Origin: Fusibacter ferrireducens
GTDB taxonomy: Bacteria; Bacillota; Clostridia; Peptostreptococcales; Acidaminobacteraceae
NCBI RefSeq assembly: GCF_015352425.1
Contig: NZ_JADKNH010000005.1
Coordinates: 124,001 to 188,000 of the forward strand
Direction: 5' to 3'
DNA length: 64,000 bases
Shown here: in pieces, positions 44,225 to 54,705 of the stretch
How positions within the stretch are numbered: position 1 is the stretch's first letter
Layout of the letters: each line of letters starts with the position of its first letter
The notes under the pieces: generated by a model
What the model was told of the DNA's origin: nothing
Seen by the model: only the letters and a program-made list of their open reading frames with translations
Database searches by the model: none
Made by a program: the position numbers and the translations under genes

Positions 44225-45625
44225 ATGAATAGGGCATATAAAAAAATAGATCAAGAGGATATTGAGTTTTTCCAATCCGTCATCCCAAAGTCGAGACTTT
44301 TTATCGGTGAAGAAATTCATGAGGACTATTCAAAGGATGAACTTGCAGGTGTGCACAGATACCCAGATGTAGTGGTGGAAGCACTCTGTGCCGAAGAAAT
44401 TTCAAAGTTGCTGAAATATTGCAATGAACATGATATTCCTGTGATTCCCAGAGGACAGGGAACGGGTTTGGTTGGGGCCAGTGTGGCAATTCACGGTGGT
44501 CTCATGATTTCCACAATTAAAATGAACCGCTTCATTGAACTGGACAAGGAAAACTTGACGTTAACGGTTGAACCTGGGGTACTTTTGATGGAAATATCAA
44601 AATATGTTGAGGATGAAGACTTATTTTATCCGCCAGATCCTGGGGAGAAATCAGCTACGATAGGCGGGAATATCTCCACGAATGCCGGTGGCATGAGAGC
44701 TGTAAAATATGGCGTCACAAGGGATTTTGTACGCGGTCTTGAAGTGGTGCTCATGAGTGGAGAAATCATTCAGATTGGCGGTAAAGTTGTGAAAAACGCG
44801 TCAGGATACAGTATCAAGGATCTGATGGTGGGTTCTGAAGGGACACTTGGATTTATCACTAAGGCCATTTTGAAACTCTTGCCCTTACCGAAAGTTGCAG
44901 TCAGTCTTTTAGTGCCTTTTCCAACTTTGGAACAGGCTGTGGAGACGGTACCATTGATTATCAAATCCAAGTTTATTCCAACGGCAATTGAGTATATGGA
45001 AAGACGCGTCATCAAAAATGCAGAGGATTTTTTAGGTAAAAAGTTTCCAGATGCTTCATCAGATGCCTATCTCCTATTGACCTTTGATGGCAATGCTCTG
45101 GATGAAGTGGAACGGATCTATGAAAAGGTTGCCGATGTTTGCTTGGAGGCAGGGGCCATAGATGTATTTATCTCCGATACGCAAGAGCGGCAAGAATCCA
45201 TTTGGTCAGCGAGAGGTGCTTTTCTCGAAGCAATAAAAGCTTCCACCACTGCAATGGATGAATGTGATGTGGTGGTGCCAAGGAATCAAGTTGCGAAATT
45301 TGTAAAGTATACAAAAGAAGTGGAAAGTCTTGTGGATATTAGAATTGCAAGCTTTGGTCACGCCGGAGATGGTAACCTCCATGTGTATGTCTTAAAAGAT
45401 CAGTATTCAGATGAGGTCTATACTCAAAAGCTAAAAGAAGCATTTGACCTGCTCTATAAAAGGGCGGCTGAATTGGGTGGTCACGTCTCTGGAGAACATG
45501 GGATTGGATACGCAAAATTACCTTATTTAGTAGCACAACAGGGACCTGTTTATATGAACTTGTTAAAAGGGATTAAATTTGCATTTGACCCAAAAGGGTT
45601 GCTTAATCCTGGAAAAGTTTGTTAG
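44225..45625 (+). CDS. lctD: FAD-dependent D-lactate/2-hydroxyacid dehydrogenase (GlcD family)
   Basis: A 466-aa flavoprotein: FAD-binding PCMH domain (~40-220; [54 protein letters not shown]) and a GlcD-type oxidase C-domain (~225-465; [23 protein letters not shown] with metal/substrate His residues). With LctBC it oxidises lactate to pyruvate with NAD+, driven by oxidation of reduced ferredoxin. No permease or racemase gene follows, unlike in Acetobacterium. Confidence 0.9.
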   Translation: MNRAYKKIDQEDIEFFQSVIPKSRLFIGEEIHEDYSKDELAGVHRYPDVVVEALCAEEISKLLKYCNEHDIPVIPRGQGTGLVGASVAIHGGLMISTIKMNRFIELDKENLTLTVEPGVLLMEISKYVEDEDLFYPPDPGEKSATIGGNISTNAGGMRAVKYGVTRDFVRGLEVVLMSGEIIQIGGKVVKNASGYSIKDLMVGSEGTLGFITKAILKLLPLPKVAVSLLVPFPTLEQAVETVPLIIKSKFIPTAIEYMERRVIKNAEDFLGKKFPDASSDAYLLLTFDGNALDEVERIYEKVADVCLEAGAIDVFISDTQERQESIWSARGAFLEAIKASTTAMDECDVVVPRNQVAKFVKYTKEVESLVDIRIASFGHAGDGNLHVYVLKDQYSDEVYTQKLKEAFDLLYKRAAELGGHVSGEHGIGYAKLPYLVAQQGPVYMNLLKGIKFAFDPKGLLNPGKVC

Positions 45626-45754
45626 AGTTTTGGTGACAAGATAAGATGCAAGCGACGGTGTTATGATGTCAGCAAATCTTGTGCTTTGTCAATTGTTTTA
45701 CTTTTAGTATAGTGATATAGTAAAATAAAATGACATATTGCAGGAGGAGACCTT

Positions 45755-46942
45755 ATGAAACACAATTTTGACGAAGTCATTGATAGAAAGAACACGAACG
45801 CGATGAAATATGAGCCAAGTGTATTAAAAGAAATGTTCAAATCTGAAGATGTATTGCCTATGTGGGTGGCGGATATGGATTTTAGATGCCCTGAGGTTGT
45901 TGTAGACGCTATTTCAGAGCGAGCAAAACATGGTATATTTGGTTATTCAGGTGTGGATGATGCTTACTATGATGTCTTTATAGATTGGAATAAACGCCGA
46001 AATCAATGGCATATTCATCGTGATTGGATCTGTTACACACCTGGAATCGTACCTGCTGTACACTATATCATCAGGGCATTTTGCCACACTGGTGACAAAG
46101 TTATCATCCAAAACCCAGTTTATTATCCATTTGCCCAAGCGATTGTGAATAATGGTGCTCAAGTGGTCACAAATCCGCTTAAACGTGAAGGCGGCCAATA
46201 TATTATGGACTATGAAGACTTTGAGGCCAAGGCAAAAGATCCAAGAGTGAAGCTCTTTATTTTATGCAGCCCTCACAACCCTATCGGTCGTGTTTGGAGG
46301 AAGGATGAGCTTGAGAAGATAGGTGAAATCTGCTTGGCGAATAATGTATTAGTCGTATCAGATGAAATTCATTCAGATTTGATTATGAGTGGTCATAAAC
46401 ATATCCCGTTTGCAAGTCTTTCAGAAGCCTTTTCAGAGCACTCTATCACTTGCATGGCGCCTTCAAAAACTTTTAACATTGCAGGATTACAGGTCTCCAA
46501 CATTATCATACCCAATGCAGAGTTGAGAATGGCTTATCAGACGATTCTTGAAAACAATGCCATTAGACATGCAAATACGTTTGGCATCGTGGCGCAAAAA
46601 GCGGCGTACGGCATGGGCGAACCTTGGTTAAATGAAGCTCTGGAATATATAGAAGCCAATATGGATTATATAGCAGATTTTGTTAAGGCGCGTTTGCCTG
46701 AAATTACATTTGTCAAACCTGAGGCCACTTATCTCGCATGGTTAGATTTTAATCAATTGGGGATGTCGCCAAGTGAGCTTGAAACCTGGATGCAGACAGA
46801 GGTTAAATTGGCACTTGATGAAGGCTATATCTTTGGAGCAGGTGGCGAAGGTTATGAGCGTATCAATGTTGCTTGTCCGCGTTCAATTTTAAAAGAAGCT
46901 TTAGAGCGCATTGAGAAAGCTGTGATCAAGAGAAGAGCCTAA
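45755..46942 (+). CDS. PatB/MalY-type cystathionine beta-lyase
   Basis: A 395-aa fold-type I PLP enzyme. The start FDEVIDRKNTNAMKYE...LPMWVADMDFRCP, SPHNPIGRVW and the PLP lysine in APSKTFNIAGLQVSN are typical of the MalY/PatB group, which cleaves cystathionine or cysteine to pyruvate, ammonia and a thiol. AGGAGGAG precedes the ATG. It stands alone between a 130-bp gap and a terminator. Confidence 0.9.
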   Translation: MKHNFDEVIDRKNTNAMKYEPSVLKEMFKSEDVLPMWVADMDFRCPEVVVDAISERAKHGIFGYSGVDDAYYDVFIDWNKRRNQWHIHRDWICYTPGIVPAVHYIIRAFCHTGDKVIIQNPVYYPFAQAIVNNGAQVVTNPLKREGGQYIMDYEDFEAKAKDPRVKLFILCSPHNPIGRVWRKDELEKIGEICLANNVLVVSDEIHSDLIMSGHKHIPFASLSEAFSEHSITCMAPSKTFNIAGLQVSNIIIPNAELRMAYQTILENNAIRHANTFGIVAQKAAYGMGEPWLNEALEYIEANMDYIADFVKARLPEITFVKPEATYLAWLDFNQLGMSPSELETWMQTEVKLALDEGYIFGAGGEGYERINVACPRSILKEALERIEKAVIKRRA

Positions 46943-46969
46943 AAAACAGGAAACTTGTAAAAAATATAT

Positions 46970-47005
46970 AACATCCATTGGCAAATTTGTGCTGATGGAT
47001 GTTTT
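46970..47005 (+). terminator. Rho-independent terminator after the PatB-like gene
   Basis: AACATCCAT (46970-46978) pairs with ATGGATGTT (46995-47003), followed by TT. Confidence 0.7.
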
Positions 47006-47069
47006 GGTTATACTTGATATGCCCTTAGTGTGCTGTGGGTATTCGAAAATTTAGCGAGGAGAATCCGTA

Positions 47070-48506
47070 ATGAGAAACAAATGGACAGGGCTTTATATTG
47101 TAATAGTAATGCTGCTCATTTTAACAGGATGTAATGATCAGCAAACTGAAGATGTCTCAGAGCATTTATTAAATTTAAATGATACAGCCCAAGATCAAAA
47201 CCTTCAAGAGGACAAATCTCAAACAAATGATTCTCAGGAAAAGAGTTCTTTGGAAAATGAGTCTGAGGGTCAAACTTATTCGAAATCGATAGAGACGAAT
47301 AATACACCCGCTTTGCCAAGTGAAGGCGAAAATATCCAGTCATTTATTCCAAATGGCTGGCTACTGCTCGACGCCGTGGAATTAGACTTCAATAATGATG
47401 GCTTTATGGATGCGGTTGGGGTCTTGGAAATCGACGGTTCAGATATGACCGAAGATGATCTCTATAATTTCCCACGGATACTATTTGCTATAAAAAACAG
47501 TGGTGATAAGCGATATGAGTTGAGCTTCCAAGATGCAAATTTGATAAGGACAGAATTTGAAGGGGGTGTTTTTGGCGATCCGTATATAGAACTGGATGTG
47601 ACGGATCATAACTTTTCAACTCATGCTTATGGTGGTAGTTCATGGAAGTGGTCAGAAGATTACACTTATAGTTATCGAAATGACGAATGGTACTTGATTA
47701 AATCTGTTGAGAGTTATGGACAAGGACCATATATCACAGAGTATAGAGAAGACGATTATGATCTCGGCATTGGAAAAAGAAGCTATAACAGCGAAAATGA
47801 TGAAATTATGATGCAGAGAGAGATGTCGTGGGATGCATATGATTTGGATTTCGACATCGTTCTTGAAGCGCCACCTAGATTGAAGGCTTTCAGTGCCAAA
47901 AACATTCGGGCAGGCGATCGTCTTAAAGATATGCGTGCAGAGAGGGTAGTTGTTTCGGAGATGCTGAATTTATCGGATGCTCAAAGGGCGGTTGTAGAAC
48001 AAGAGGCGATGTCTATTAGGCAGATTTGCTATACGGATGAAGATTACATTGCGTATACTTTCAAAAGTGAGGCTGAAAAATATGAGTATCTAGCAATTTA
48101 TGACAGATATTTGGGAGTGTCCACTGTAGTGGATCGATGTGAGCGATGGGAAGCGGATTGGCTATCCAAATTTGATCATGTCGTTATGGATCAAGAGTAT
48201 ATTTATTATCATAGTTATTATGCACCGAATAGTATGGATGCTGAGAGCAGCGAGTTTGTGGGGACAGCTAATGAATTGGCATTCACTTATCTGTACCGAG
48301 AAAAGCGAGATGGCACAGATAAAAAAATGCTCTTTAAGTATGAAAATGAGACAGACGCAAGGGGAGACTATCCGTATGTGAGCATTACATTTGAAATACA
48401 TGCGGGGAAGATCATTTTCACTTTATTCAGTGGACAAGAGTATGCTCATTACAAAATGAATTTAGACGGTGATGCATTGGAACTTTTGGGGCGCTTGGAA
48501 AATTAA
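47070..48506 (+). CDS. Exported lipoprotein of unknown function
   Basis: A 478-aa protein with a type II signal peptide (lipobox LILTGC, Cys at ~21), a linker rich in Glu, Gln, Ser and Asn (~25-85), and an extracellular body. One stretch, DFNNDGFMDAVGVLEIDGSD (~107-126), resembles a calcium-binding FG-GAP/VCBS-type loop. The rest is not recognised. GCGAGGAG lies 11 bp before the ATG. It faces the LysE gene tail to tail. Confidence 0.75.
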   Translation: MRNKWTGLYIVIVMLLILTGCNDQQTEDVSEHLLNLNDTAQDQNLQEDKSQTNDSQEKSSLENESEGQTYSKSIETNNTPALPSEGENIQSFIPNGWLLLDAVELDFNNDGFMDAVGVLEIDGSDMTEDDLYNFPRILFAIKNSGDKRYELSFQDANLIRTEFEGGVFGDPYIELDVTDHNFSTHAYGGSSWKWSEDYTYSYRNDEWYLIKSVESYGQGPYITEYREDDYDLGIGKRSYNSENDEIMMQREMSWDAYDLDFDIVLEAPPRLKAFSAKNIRAGDRLKDMRAERVVVSEMLNLSDAQRAVVEQEAMSIRQICYTDEDYIAYTFKSEAEKYEYLAIYDRYLGVSTVVDRCERWEADWLSKFDHVVMDQEYIYYHSYYAPNSMDAESSEFVGTANELAFTYLYREKRDGTDKKMLFKYENETDARGDYPYVSITFEIHAGKIIFTLFSGQEYAHYKMNLDGDALELLGRLEN

Positions 48507-48588
48507 ATGAAAAAGCGCTCCCTTTTATCTTGTTTAGGCCTATGCATTCTAGTATGAGCTGAAAAGAACCTATTTGTGACAGCAGAGG

Positions 48589-49203
48589 TTAGTGCCAGAG
48601 CCCAGAAAGCGTTAGAGCACTGTAAATCAAGATGAGTCCCATTATGATATTGAAAGGCTTCTCATAGTTAGAGAGAAAACGATTAAAAAGCGAACCAAAT
48701 AATGCCCAACTGGAATTTGAAAGAAAGGCCACGAACGCTAAAAATAAAGAGAAGAGTACGAGTTGGTAGCTTGATGAAAAATATGGGATTATGAAATTGG
48801 ACGTGAGTGTGATGCCATAGAGAATCACTTTGGGGTTGATAAATTGAAGGATCATTCCAGATTTATACGAATTTAATTTTGAAGCGTCAGAGTGATCCTT
48901 GTGATTTTCATGAGAAGTCTTTTTGATATGAAAGCCCATTATTTGTAGTGCCAGGTAGAGCATGTAAAGTGCACCTATGACACTCATATAAGAATTGATT
49001 TTAGGTAAAAAAGCAGATAAAGCTATGTTGAAATATGAAGAGAAGAGCATGATTAAGAAAAAGCCAGTGGTGACCCCTAAAATAAAATTCAACGTCTTCT
49101 TATAGCCTACTCGACTTGCATTTGCCATGGACATAATATTGTTGGGACCGGGAGTAAACGTAACCACGATTACATAGGATAAAAAAGCACTTAAATTGAA
49201 CAT
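48589..49203 (-). CDS. LysE family amino-acid exporter
   Basis: A 204-aa membrane protein with about six helices. TFTPGPNNIMSMANASRVGY is the LysE/RhtB signature, and FINPKVILYGI is typical. Such proteins export amino acids or their derivatives. AAAGGAGG precedes the start. It is divergent from a MocR-type regulator, 172 bp apart, a common pairing in which the regulator controls the exporter. Confidence 0.88.
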   Translation of the reverse strand: MFNLSAFLSYVIVVTFTPGPNNIMSMANASRVGYKKTLNFILGVTTGFFLIMLFSSYFNIALSAFLPKINSYMSVIGALYMLYLALQIMGFHIKKTSHENHKDHSDASKLNSYKSGMILQFINPKVILYGITLTSNFIIPYFSSSYQLVLFSLFLAFVAFLSNSSWALFGSLFNRFLSNYEKPFNIIMGLILIYSALTLSGLWH

Positions 49204-49375
49204 GATAAACCTCCTTTATAAAATGATGGATGCACAACTGATGAATACAAATCAATTAAAGTATGTGAGAAAAATTATAAATAATTTGAAAGCGTGCTAT
49301 GAATTTGATAGTATTATATAATAAGACTACCCCTGTAAAAAGGGGTGATTTCTCGTTTTTTATAGGGGGAGATTT

Positions 49376-50821
49376 ATGGAAATATACATAGAGTTACAGA
49401 GAAATAGCCGAGTGCCTCTTTATATTCAGATCTATGAAGCTTTTCGAAAGGCAATACTCAGTGGTGAGATGGAACCTTATTCAAAGCTGATGTCTGTTAT
49501 GCAACTCAAACGGTTACTCTGCGTCAGCCGAAATACGGTAGAGATTGCCTATCTACAATTGTTATCGGAGGGGTTTATCTTCAGTAAAAAGGGCAGTGGT
49601 TATTTTGTATGTGCACTTGATAATATGATGTCGTTTGATGACTTGTCAGATATAGCTTGTGAGGATAAGGCTGAGGTCCCCCCAATTAAAAGTTTACATT
49701 TAATTAGAAACGATGTAGCATATGACTTTAAACCCGGCTCAGTTGATCAAAGCCAATTTCCCTTTAAAAAATGGCATGAGATTGCGCGCAATATCATGAA
49801 TTCAGACAACCCAGAAATTCTAATGTATTCTGATCCTCGTGGAGAGCGCGCGCTTCGAATGGAAATTGCAAAGTATTTAAAACATTCAAGGGGGGTACTC
49901 TGTGACCCGGACCAGATTATTATAGGTGCGGGGACTCAAACTCTGATCAGCTTGCTCTGTCTCTTGTTAAAAGAGGGGCCTGATTTAACCGTTGCTGTTG
50001 AGAATCCAGGATTTACAGCGGTCAGAAAGGCTTTTGAGTGGCATGGATGTGAGATTATACCCGTGAGCTTGAATAACAATGCACTGGATATATCAGCGGT
50101 AAAAGGCGTTGAGGCGAACTTATCGGCAATCTACTTAACGCCTTCAAACCAACACCCTATGGGTGGCCTTTTAAATGTTTCAGAAAGGCTTAGTCTTCTG
50201 AACTGGGCAAAAGATAAGGCGACTTATATCATTGAAGATGATTATGACAGTGAGTTTCGATATGATATCCACCCTGTACCGACGCTGTTTGGTTTAGATC
50301 AATATGATCAAGTCATTTATATGGGAACCTTTTCAAAGACATTATTTCCTGGGATGCATGTGGGCTACACGGTTTTGCCTTTAAATTTAGCAACCCGATT
50401 TTCTGAGATCGGACAATATTATAATCAAACGGCGTCAAAAATTCACCAGCTCACCATAGCAGAATTTATGAAACAGGGACTTTTTGAAAAACATATTAGG
50501 AAGATGAGAACTGTATATGGCAAAAAACATCAAAAAATGGTCACGACAATCCAAGAAACTTTTGGAGACCGTGTATGTGTCATTGGAGATCACGCAGGTG
50601 TAAACTTGGCACTTCGTGTGAAATTGCCTTACTCGGAAAAGGCACTTATCAAACGAGCAGAGCATGTAGGCATAGCGGTATATCCCATTTCCTTTTACTA
50701 TTCAGCCTCAATTCAGCCGGTAGAATATAATGATGTCTTTTTAGGTTATGGACACATGACTCTTGATGAAATTGGAGAAGCCATCGCACTTTTAGGTGAA
50801 GTATGGACGGCAGTCTTTTAA
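49376..50821 (+). CDS. MocR-type regulator (GntR HTH fused to aminotransferase)
   Basis: A 481-aa protein: GntR winged helix (~8-75; RVPLYIQIYEAFRKAILSGE, CVSRNTVEIAYLQLLSEGF) and a fold-type I aminotransferase domain (~105-480) with PLP lysine in GTFSKTLFPGMHVGY and SNQHPMGG. MocR proteins bind PLP and often an amino compound to control nearby genes. AGGGGGAG precedes the ATG. The divergent LysE exporter is the obvious target. Confidence 0.9.
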   Translation: MEIYIELQRNSRVPLYIQIYEAFRKAILSGEMEPYSKLMSVMQLKRLLCVSRNTVEIAYLQLLSEGFIFSKKGSGYFVCALDNMMSFDDLSDIACEDKAEVPPIKSLHLIRNDVAYDFKPGSVDQSQFPFKKWHEIARNIMNSDNPEILMYSDPRGERALRMEIAKYLKHSRGVLCDPDQIIIGAGTQTLISLLCLLLKEGPDLTVAVENPGFTAVRKAFEWHGCEIIPVSLNNNALDISAVKGVEANLSAIYLTPSNQHPMGGLLNVSERLSLLNWAKDKATYIIEDDYDSEFRYDIHPVPTLFGLDQYDQVIYMGTFSKTLFPGMHVGYTVLPLNLATRFSEIGQYYNQTASKIHQLTIAEFMKQGLFEKHIRKMRTVYGKKHQKMVTTIQETFGDRVCVIGDHAGVNLALRVKLPYSEKALIKRAEHVGIAVYPISFYYSASIQPVEYNDVFLGYGHMTLDEIGEAIALLGEVWTAVF

Positions 50822-51017
50822 ATACGTTTTCTATTCTAGAGATCGATTCATAGAAGCGGTAGGAGCCACCTTCAAACACTGTAAACAGAATGATGCAGGG
50901 GCTATAAATTATAGTTTATGGCTAAACATAAGTAATATATATTACAAATTCGGATGAGATGGGCATATGCTAAATGTATAGAGAAATCGAGCAAATAATT
51001 TTATCGAGGAGGATAAT

Positions 51018-52220
51018 ATGACTAAATTTAGTGAAAAAGCAGAGGCGATTCAAGAAAAAATAGTTGCTCATAGGAGGCATCTACATCAAAATCCAGAGAT
51101 CGGAATGGATTTACCGCTGACGGTGGCGTATGTACAAGATACTTTGAAGGCCCTTGGATACGAACCTGAATTATGTGGTGGTGGTATTGTTGCAACTTGT
51201 GGCACTGGAGAAACGGGTAAAACATTTTTGGTGAGAGCAGATATGGATGCGCTGCCTATAAGAGAAGAATCCGGTGAATCCTTTGGCTCAGTTAATGGGA
51301 ATATGCATGCATGTGGCCACGACTTGCACACTTCGATGCTGCTGGGGTGTGCAGAACTTTTAAAGATGCATGAAAACCAGATCAAAGGGACTGTTAAATT
51401 AATGTTTCAGCCTGCAGAAGAACTTGCAATAGGCGCTAAATCGATGCTTGAAGCGGGTGTTTTAAAGAATCCCGATGTAGATGCGGCTATGATGATCCAT
51501 GTTTTTTCTGGCTTGCCAAGTGATAAAGATGGGCAATTCGTGGTTTTATCCGATGGTCCTGCAAGTGCGAATATCGATGTTTTTAGGATCAATGTAAAAG
51601 GGGTGGGCGGCCACGGTGCAAGACCACATGAGACGGTGGACCCAATAAATGTATGTGCTCACATCCACTCAGCGCTTCAAGTGTTAAATGCAAGAGAGGT
51701 TGAGGCAAGCGAAACGTTTATTCTCACAATAGGTGAACTGAAATGTGGCGATACATTTAATGTTATCCCAGACAGTGGTTATATGCGAGGGACCATTAGA
51801 AGTTACGGCAAAGAGGTTCGCAGCTTTTTAAGAAAACGTCTAGTGGAAATTTCAGAATCTGTTGCAAAGACATATCGTGCTGAGGCTGAGGTTATATTTG
51901 AATTCGAAGCACCAAGTGTTATCAATGACCTTAAACTAAGAAATGATTTCATGAAATATATAGATGAAATAATGACCGATAATGTTGAAGATGCAAAAGA
52001 AGCGTATGGTGGCAAATTCGCAAGACTTACTGGGTCTGAAGACTTCGGATTTTTAAGCGATGATGTACCGACACTTATGGTGGGATTATTGGCGGGAACA
52101 GTAGCAGATGGCTATCATTATCCACTGCATCACCCTAAAGTGAAATTTAATGAGAAAGTGCTCTGGAAAGGGGCAGCTGCATATGCCTATGTTGCAATGA
52201 CATGGCTCAATGAAAATTAG
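51018..52220 (+). CDS. M20 family amidohydrolase
   Basis: A 400-aa zinc amidohydrolase of the hippurate hydrolase/N-acyl amino-acid deacylase type. Metal-site motifs are MHACGHDLHTSMLLG (His-Asp), QPAEELAIGAKSM and, late, TGSEDFGF; RRHLHQNPEIGMDL and RADMDALPI are typical. It removes acyl groups from amino acids or cleaves amide conjugates. CGAGGAGG lies 6 bp before the ATG. It is single, with a terminator directly after. Confidence 0.9.
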   Translation: MTKFSEKAEAIQEKIVAHRRHLHQNPEIGMDLPLTVAYVQDTLKALGYEPELCGGGIVATCGTGETGKTFLVRADMDALPIREESGESFGSVNGNMHACGHDLHTSMLLGCAELLKMHENQIKGTVKLMFQPAEELAIGAKSMLEAGVLKNPDVDAAMMIHVFSGLPSDKDGQFVVLSDGPASANIDVFRINVKGVGGHGARPHETVDPINVCAHIHSALQVLNAREVEASETFILTIGELKCGDTFNVIPDSGYMRGTIRSYGKEVRSFLRKRLVEISESVAKTYRAEAEVIFEFEAPSVINDLKLRNDFMKYIDEIMTDNVEDAKEAYGGKFARLTGSEDFGFLSDDVPTLMVGLLAGTVADGYHYPLHHPKVKFNEKVLWKGAAAYAYVAMTWLNEN

Positions 52221-52235
52221 AATATCTTTACCTCA

Positions 52236-52275
52236 AATGGCTTATAATCTGATTGGTGATTATAAGCCATTTTTT
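52236..52275 (+). terminator. Rho-independent terminator after the M20 gene
   Basis: AATGGCTTATAATC (52236-52249) pairs with GATTATAAGCCATT (52258-52271), followed by a T run. Confidence 0.9.
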
Positions 52276-52278
52276 ATT

Positions 52279-52405
52279 AAAACAACGAAAAGCGTTTTGA
52301 GGCATCGAGAGATAGCTCAAATGTTGCTCGATGTTTTGAGCCGAAAGATTTGAGCCGAAGCATCCGTCGGGAAAATCGTCAGCAAAATGAGGCAAAGTCG
52401 TGCTA
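52279..52405. repeat. Dispersed hairpin repeat, long degenerate copy
   Basis: AAAACAACG, then TTTTGAGGCATCgagaGATAGCTCAAAT, TTTGAGCCGAAAG twice, and GAAAATCGTCAGCAAAA share words with the 101-bp tandem unit at 61367-61568 in a shuffled order. It fills the gap between a terminator and the diguanylate cyclase gene. Confidence 0.55.
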
Positions 52406-52477
52406 TAATGACATATGGGAACAACTGAGGATAAATATATTTTGAGATAAGTATATTTAGATGAGGGGATTAATTTT

Positions 52478-53836
52478 ATGAAAAAGATGAATCGAGTTGC
52501 TAGGCTTTATTATCTATACATAATTATAGTAATCGCAATGGTTTTTCTCCTCACGGATTTTTTATTTCAGTACTATTTAGACGCGCATTATAAAGCGCAT
52601 TTGGAAGAGCTTGATAGTCATGCTCAGAAGAGTGCTCAACTCATACAAGAGAGTATTATGCGCAAAATATATGTTGTGGACACATTGAGAATCATTTTAG
52701 AATTAACGGATTATGATGTATCTAAATTTCAAGAATGGGCGCCGTATATCTTTGAATCTGAACAGGGCATTGCATGCATACAACTTGCACCTTCGGGCAT
52801 CATCAGTAATATCTATCCATTAGAGGGCAATGAAGAAGCCATCGGATACCATTTGATTGAGGATGAAAATCCAAGCGATGCAAAATGGGCGATTGAACCA
52901 CAGGCATTAACTTTTAGGGGGCCTACTACTTTGGTTCAGCATGACAAGAAATCCATCGTCAGCACAGGGCCTATTTTTATTGAGAAAAACCTCGAAAAGG
53001 CATTTTGGGGATTTTCCATAGTTGTCTTCGATATGGAAGACGTTGGTTTTAGTCATTTTATCGATGATGAAGTGTACAATTATAGAATTTTAAACCAGAG
53101 TCAAGACCAAGAAAATACATCTGTTATTTATGAAAGCGACAACTATTCGGATGAGCTCCAAGCTGAAAGCAATATATTAGTACCTGGTGGTCAATGGACG
53201 ATTCAAATGTCATTTAAAAAAATGGATAATTTTAAGCTGATTCGTGCTACTTTTTACTCACTTGGTTTATTGAGCGCAGGATTGTTTATTGTTATAAGCA
53301 TTAAAAAGCGCAACCAAGCATTGGAAATTCAAAAGCTGAATGAAGAACTTAAGAGAATTAGTTTGGAGGATGAATTGACGGGTTGTCACAATCGAAGGTA
53401 TTTTGAATCTATAGCAATGAGAGAACAAAAAAGAGTAACGCGCTATAATGCACGAACATCGGCAATTATGCTAGATATTGATTTTTTTAAAGATGTAAAT
53501 GATCAATACGGGCATCATGTTGGTGATTTGGTTTTAAAGGAACTTGCAAAAATAATGATGGAGAACATTAGGACCTCAGATGATTTAGCCCGTTGGGGTG
53601 GAGAAGAGTTCATTATTTTATTGCCGAATACAGGTGGGGAAGAGGCTGTGAAAGTTGCGGAGAAGTTGAGAGAGAAAATAGAAAAAAAGTTGTTTGAACG
53701 TGAATTGAAAATAACGGCAAGTTTTGGGGTTACAGAATACATCCCCTCTGAAAGCTATGACAGTCTTTTTAAGAGAGTTGACAGTGCCGTCTACATGGCT
53801 AAAGAAAGAGGCAGAAATCAAGTGGTTTTAAAGTAA
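52478..53836 (+). CDS. Membrane diguanylate cyclase
   Basis: A 452-aa protein: helix ~10-32, an extracellular CHASE/Cache-like sensor (~35-250), helix ~258-276, a short coiled linker and a GGDEF domain (~305-452). The active loop is RWGGEEF (~372-378), DELTGCHNRRYFE and DIDFFKDVND provide substrate and metal residues, and an I-site RTSD precedes the loop at the canonical distance, so c-di-GMP product inhibition is expected. GAGGGG precedes the ATG. Its ligand is unknown. Confidence 0.92.
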   Translation: MKKMNRVARLYYLYIIIVIAMVFLLTDFLFQYYLDAHYKAHLEELDSHAQKSAQLIQESIMRKIYVVDTLRIILELTDYDVSKFQEWAPYIFESEQGIACIQLAPSGIISNIYPLEGNEEAIGYHLIEDENPSDAKWAIEPQALTFRGPTTLVQHDKKSIVSTGPIFIEKNLEKAFWGFSIVVFDMEDVGFSHFIDDEVYNYRILNQSQDQENTSVIYESDNYSDELQAESNILVPGGQWTIQMSFKKMDNFKLIRATFYSLGLLSAGLFIVISIKKRNQALEIQKLNEELKRISLEDELTGCHNRRYFESIAMREQKRVTRYNARTSAIMLDIDFFKDVNDQYGHHVGDLVLKELAKIMMENIRTSDDLARWGGEEFIILLPNTGGEEAVKVAEKLREKIEKKLFERELKITASFGVTEYIPSESYDSLFKRVDSAVYMAKERGRNQVVLK

Positions 53837-53900
53837 AATAGAGTGCATGAAGTATGTGATGCATTGCAACATTTTGGGTTAAAACTTTGTTGCTTAAAAT

Positions 53901-53936
53901 AAAATGCCCTCAGTTTATTGAACTGAGGGCATTTAG
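53901..53936. terminator. Bidirectional terminator
   Basis: AAATGCCCTCAGTT (53902-53915) pairs perfectly with AACTGAGGGCATTT (53921-53934). Flanking A and T runs make it usable for both the cyclase and the amino-acid ABC operon. Confidence 0.9.
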
Positions 53937-53961
53937 TTTAATTATGTTTAATGAAGCATTT

Positions 53962-54705
53962 CTAGTAAATGCTTTGAATAAATCTTTTTAAGTTTTCATC
54001 TTGTGGATTTTCAAAGATTTCTTCCGGTGTACCCATCTCTGCAATTTGACCTTCGTTCACAAAGATCACGCGGTCGGACACTTCACGTGCAAATCCCATC
54101 TCATGAGTTACAATGAGCATGGTCATCCCCTCTTTGGCAAGGGTTTGAATAACTTGTAAAACTTCGCCGACCAATTCTGGATCAAGTGCAGACGTAGGTT
54201 CGTCAAATAACATAATATCAGGTTTCATCGCCAGTGCACGTGCAATGGCAACACGTTGTTTCTGCCCACCAGACAGCATGGCTGGATAGACTTCTGCTTT
54301 ATCTTCAAGGCCCACTTTTTCAAGCAGTTTGAGAGCTTGTTCATTGGATTCAACTTTAGAAACATTTTGAACAACTCGAGGGCCTAATGTAATATTATCA
54401 ATAATTTTTTTATGAGGGAATAAATAAAAATGTTGAAACACCATTCCAATGCGTTCACGGAGTTTTATAAATTCCTTCTGACCATGTTTAACGTTTTTAC
54501 CATTAAAGATAATATCTCCTTTGTTACGTTTTTCAAGGCCGTTAATACAGCGTAACATGGTACTTTTTCCGGAGCCACTGCCACCGATAATGCTAATGAC
54601 TTCACCTTCATAAACTTCAAGATCGATGCCTTTTAGAACTTCAAGGTCACCAAAATACTTGTGAAGATTTTTGATTTCTAAAATGACTTTATCTCTCATT
54701 GACAC
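53962..54705 (-). CDS. Polar amino-acid ABC transporter, ATP-binding protein (GlnQ-like)
   Basis: A 247-aa ATPase: Walker [15 protein letters not shown]-loop [11 protein letters not shown], signature [15 protein letters not shown], Walker [15 protein letters not shown] and VTHEMGFA, all typical of the polar amino-acid importer class. The start is either the GTG at 54705 or the ATG at 54699 after AAAGGAGG. It overlaps the permease gene by 17 bp and is last in the operon. Confidence 0.92.
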   Translation of the reverse strand: MSMRDKVILEIKNLHKYFGDLEVLKGIDLEVYEGEVISIIGGSGSGKSTMLRCINGLEKRNKGDIIFNGKNVKHGQKEFIKLRERIGMVFQHFYLFPHKKIIDNITLGPRVVQNVSKVESNEQALKLLEKVGLEDKAEVYPAMLSGGQKQRVAIARALAMKPDIMLFDEPTSALDPELVGEVLQVIQTLAKEGMTMLIVTHEMGFAREVSDRVIFVNEGQIAEMGTPEEIFENPQDENLKRFIQSIY

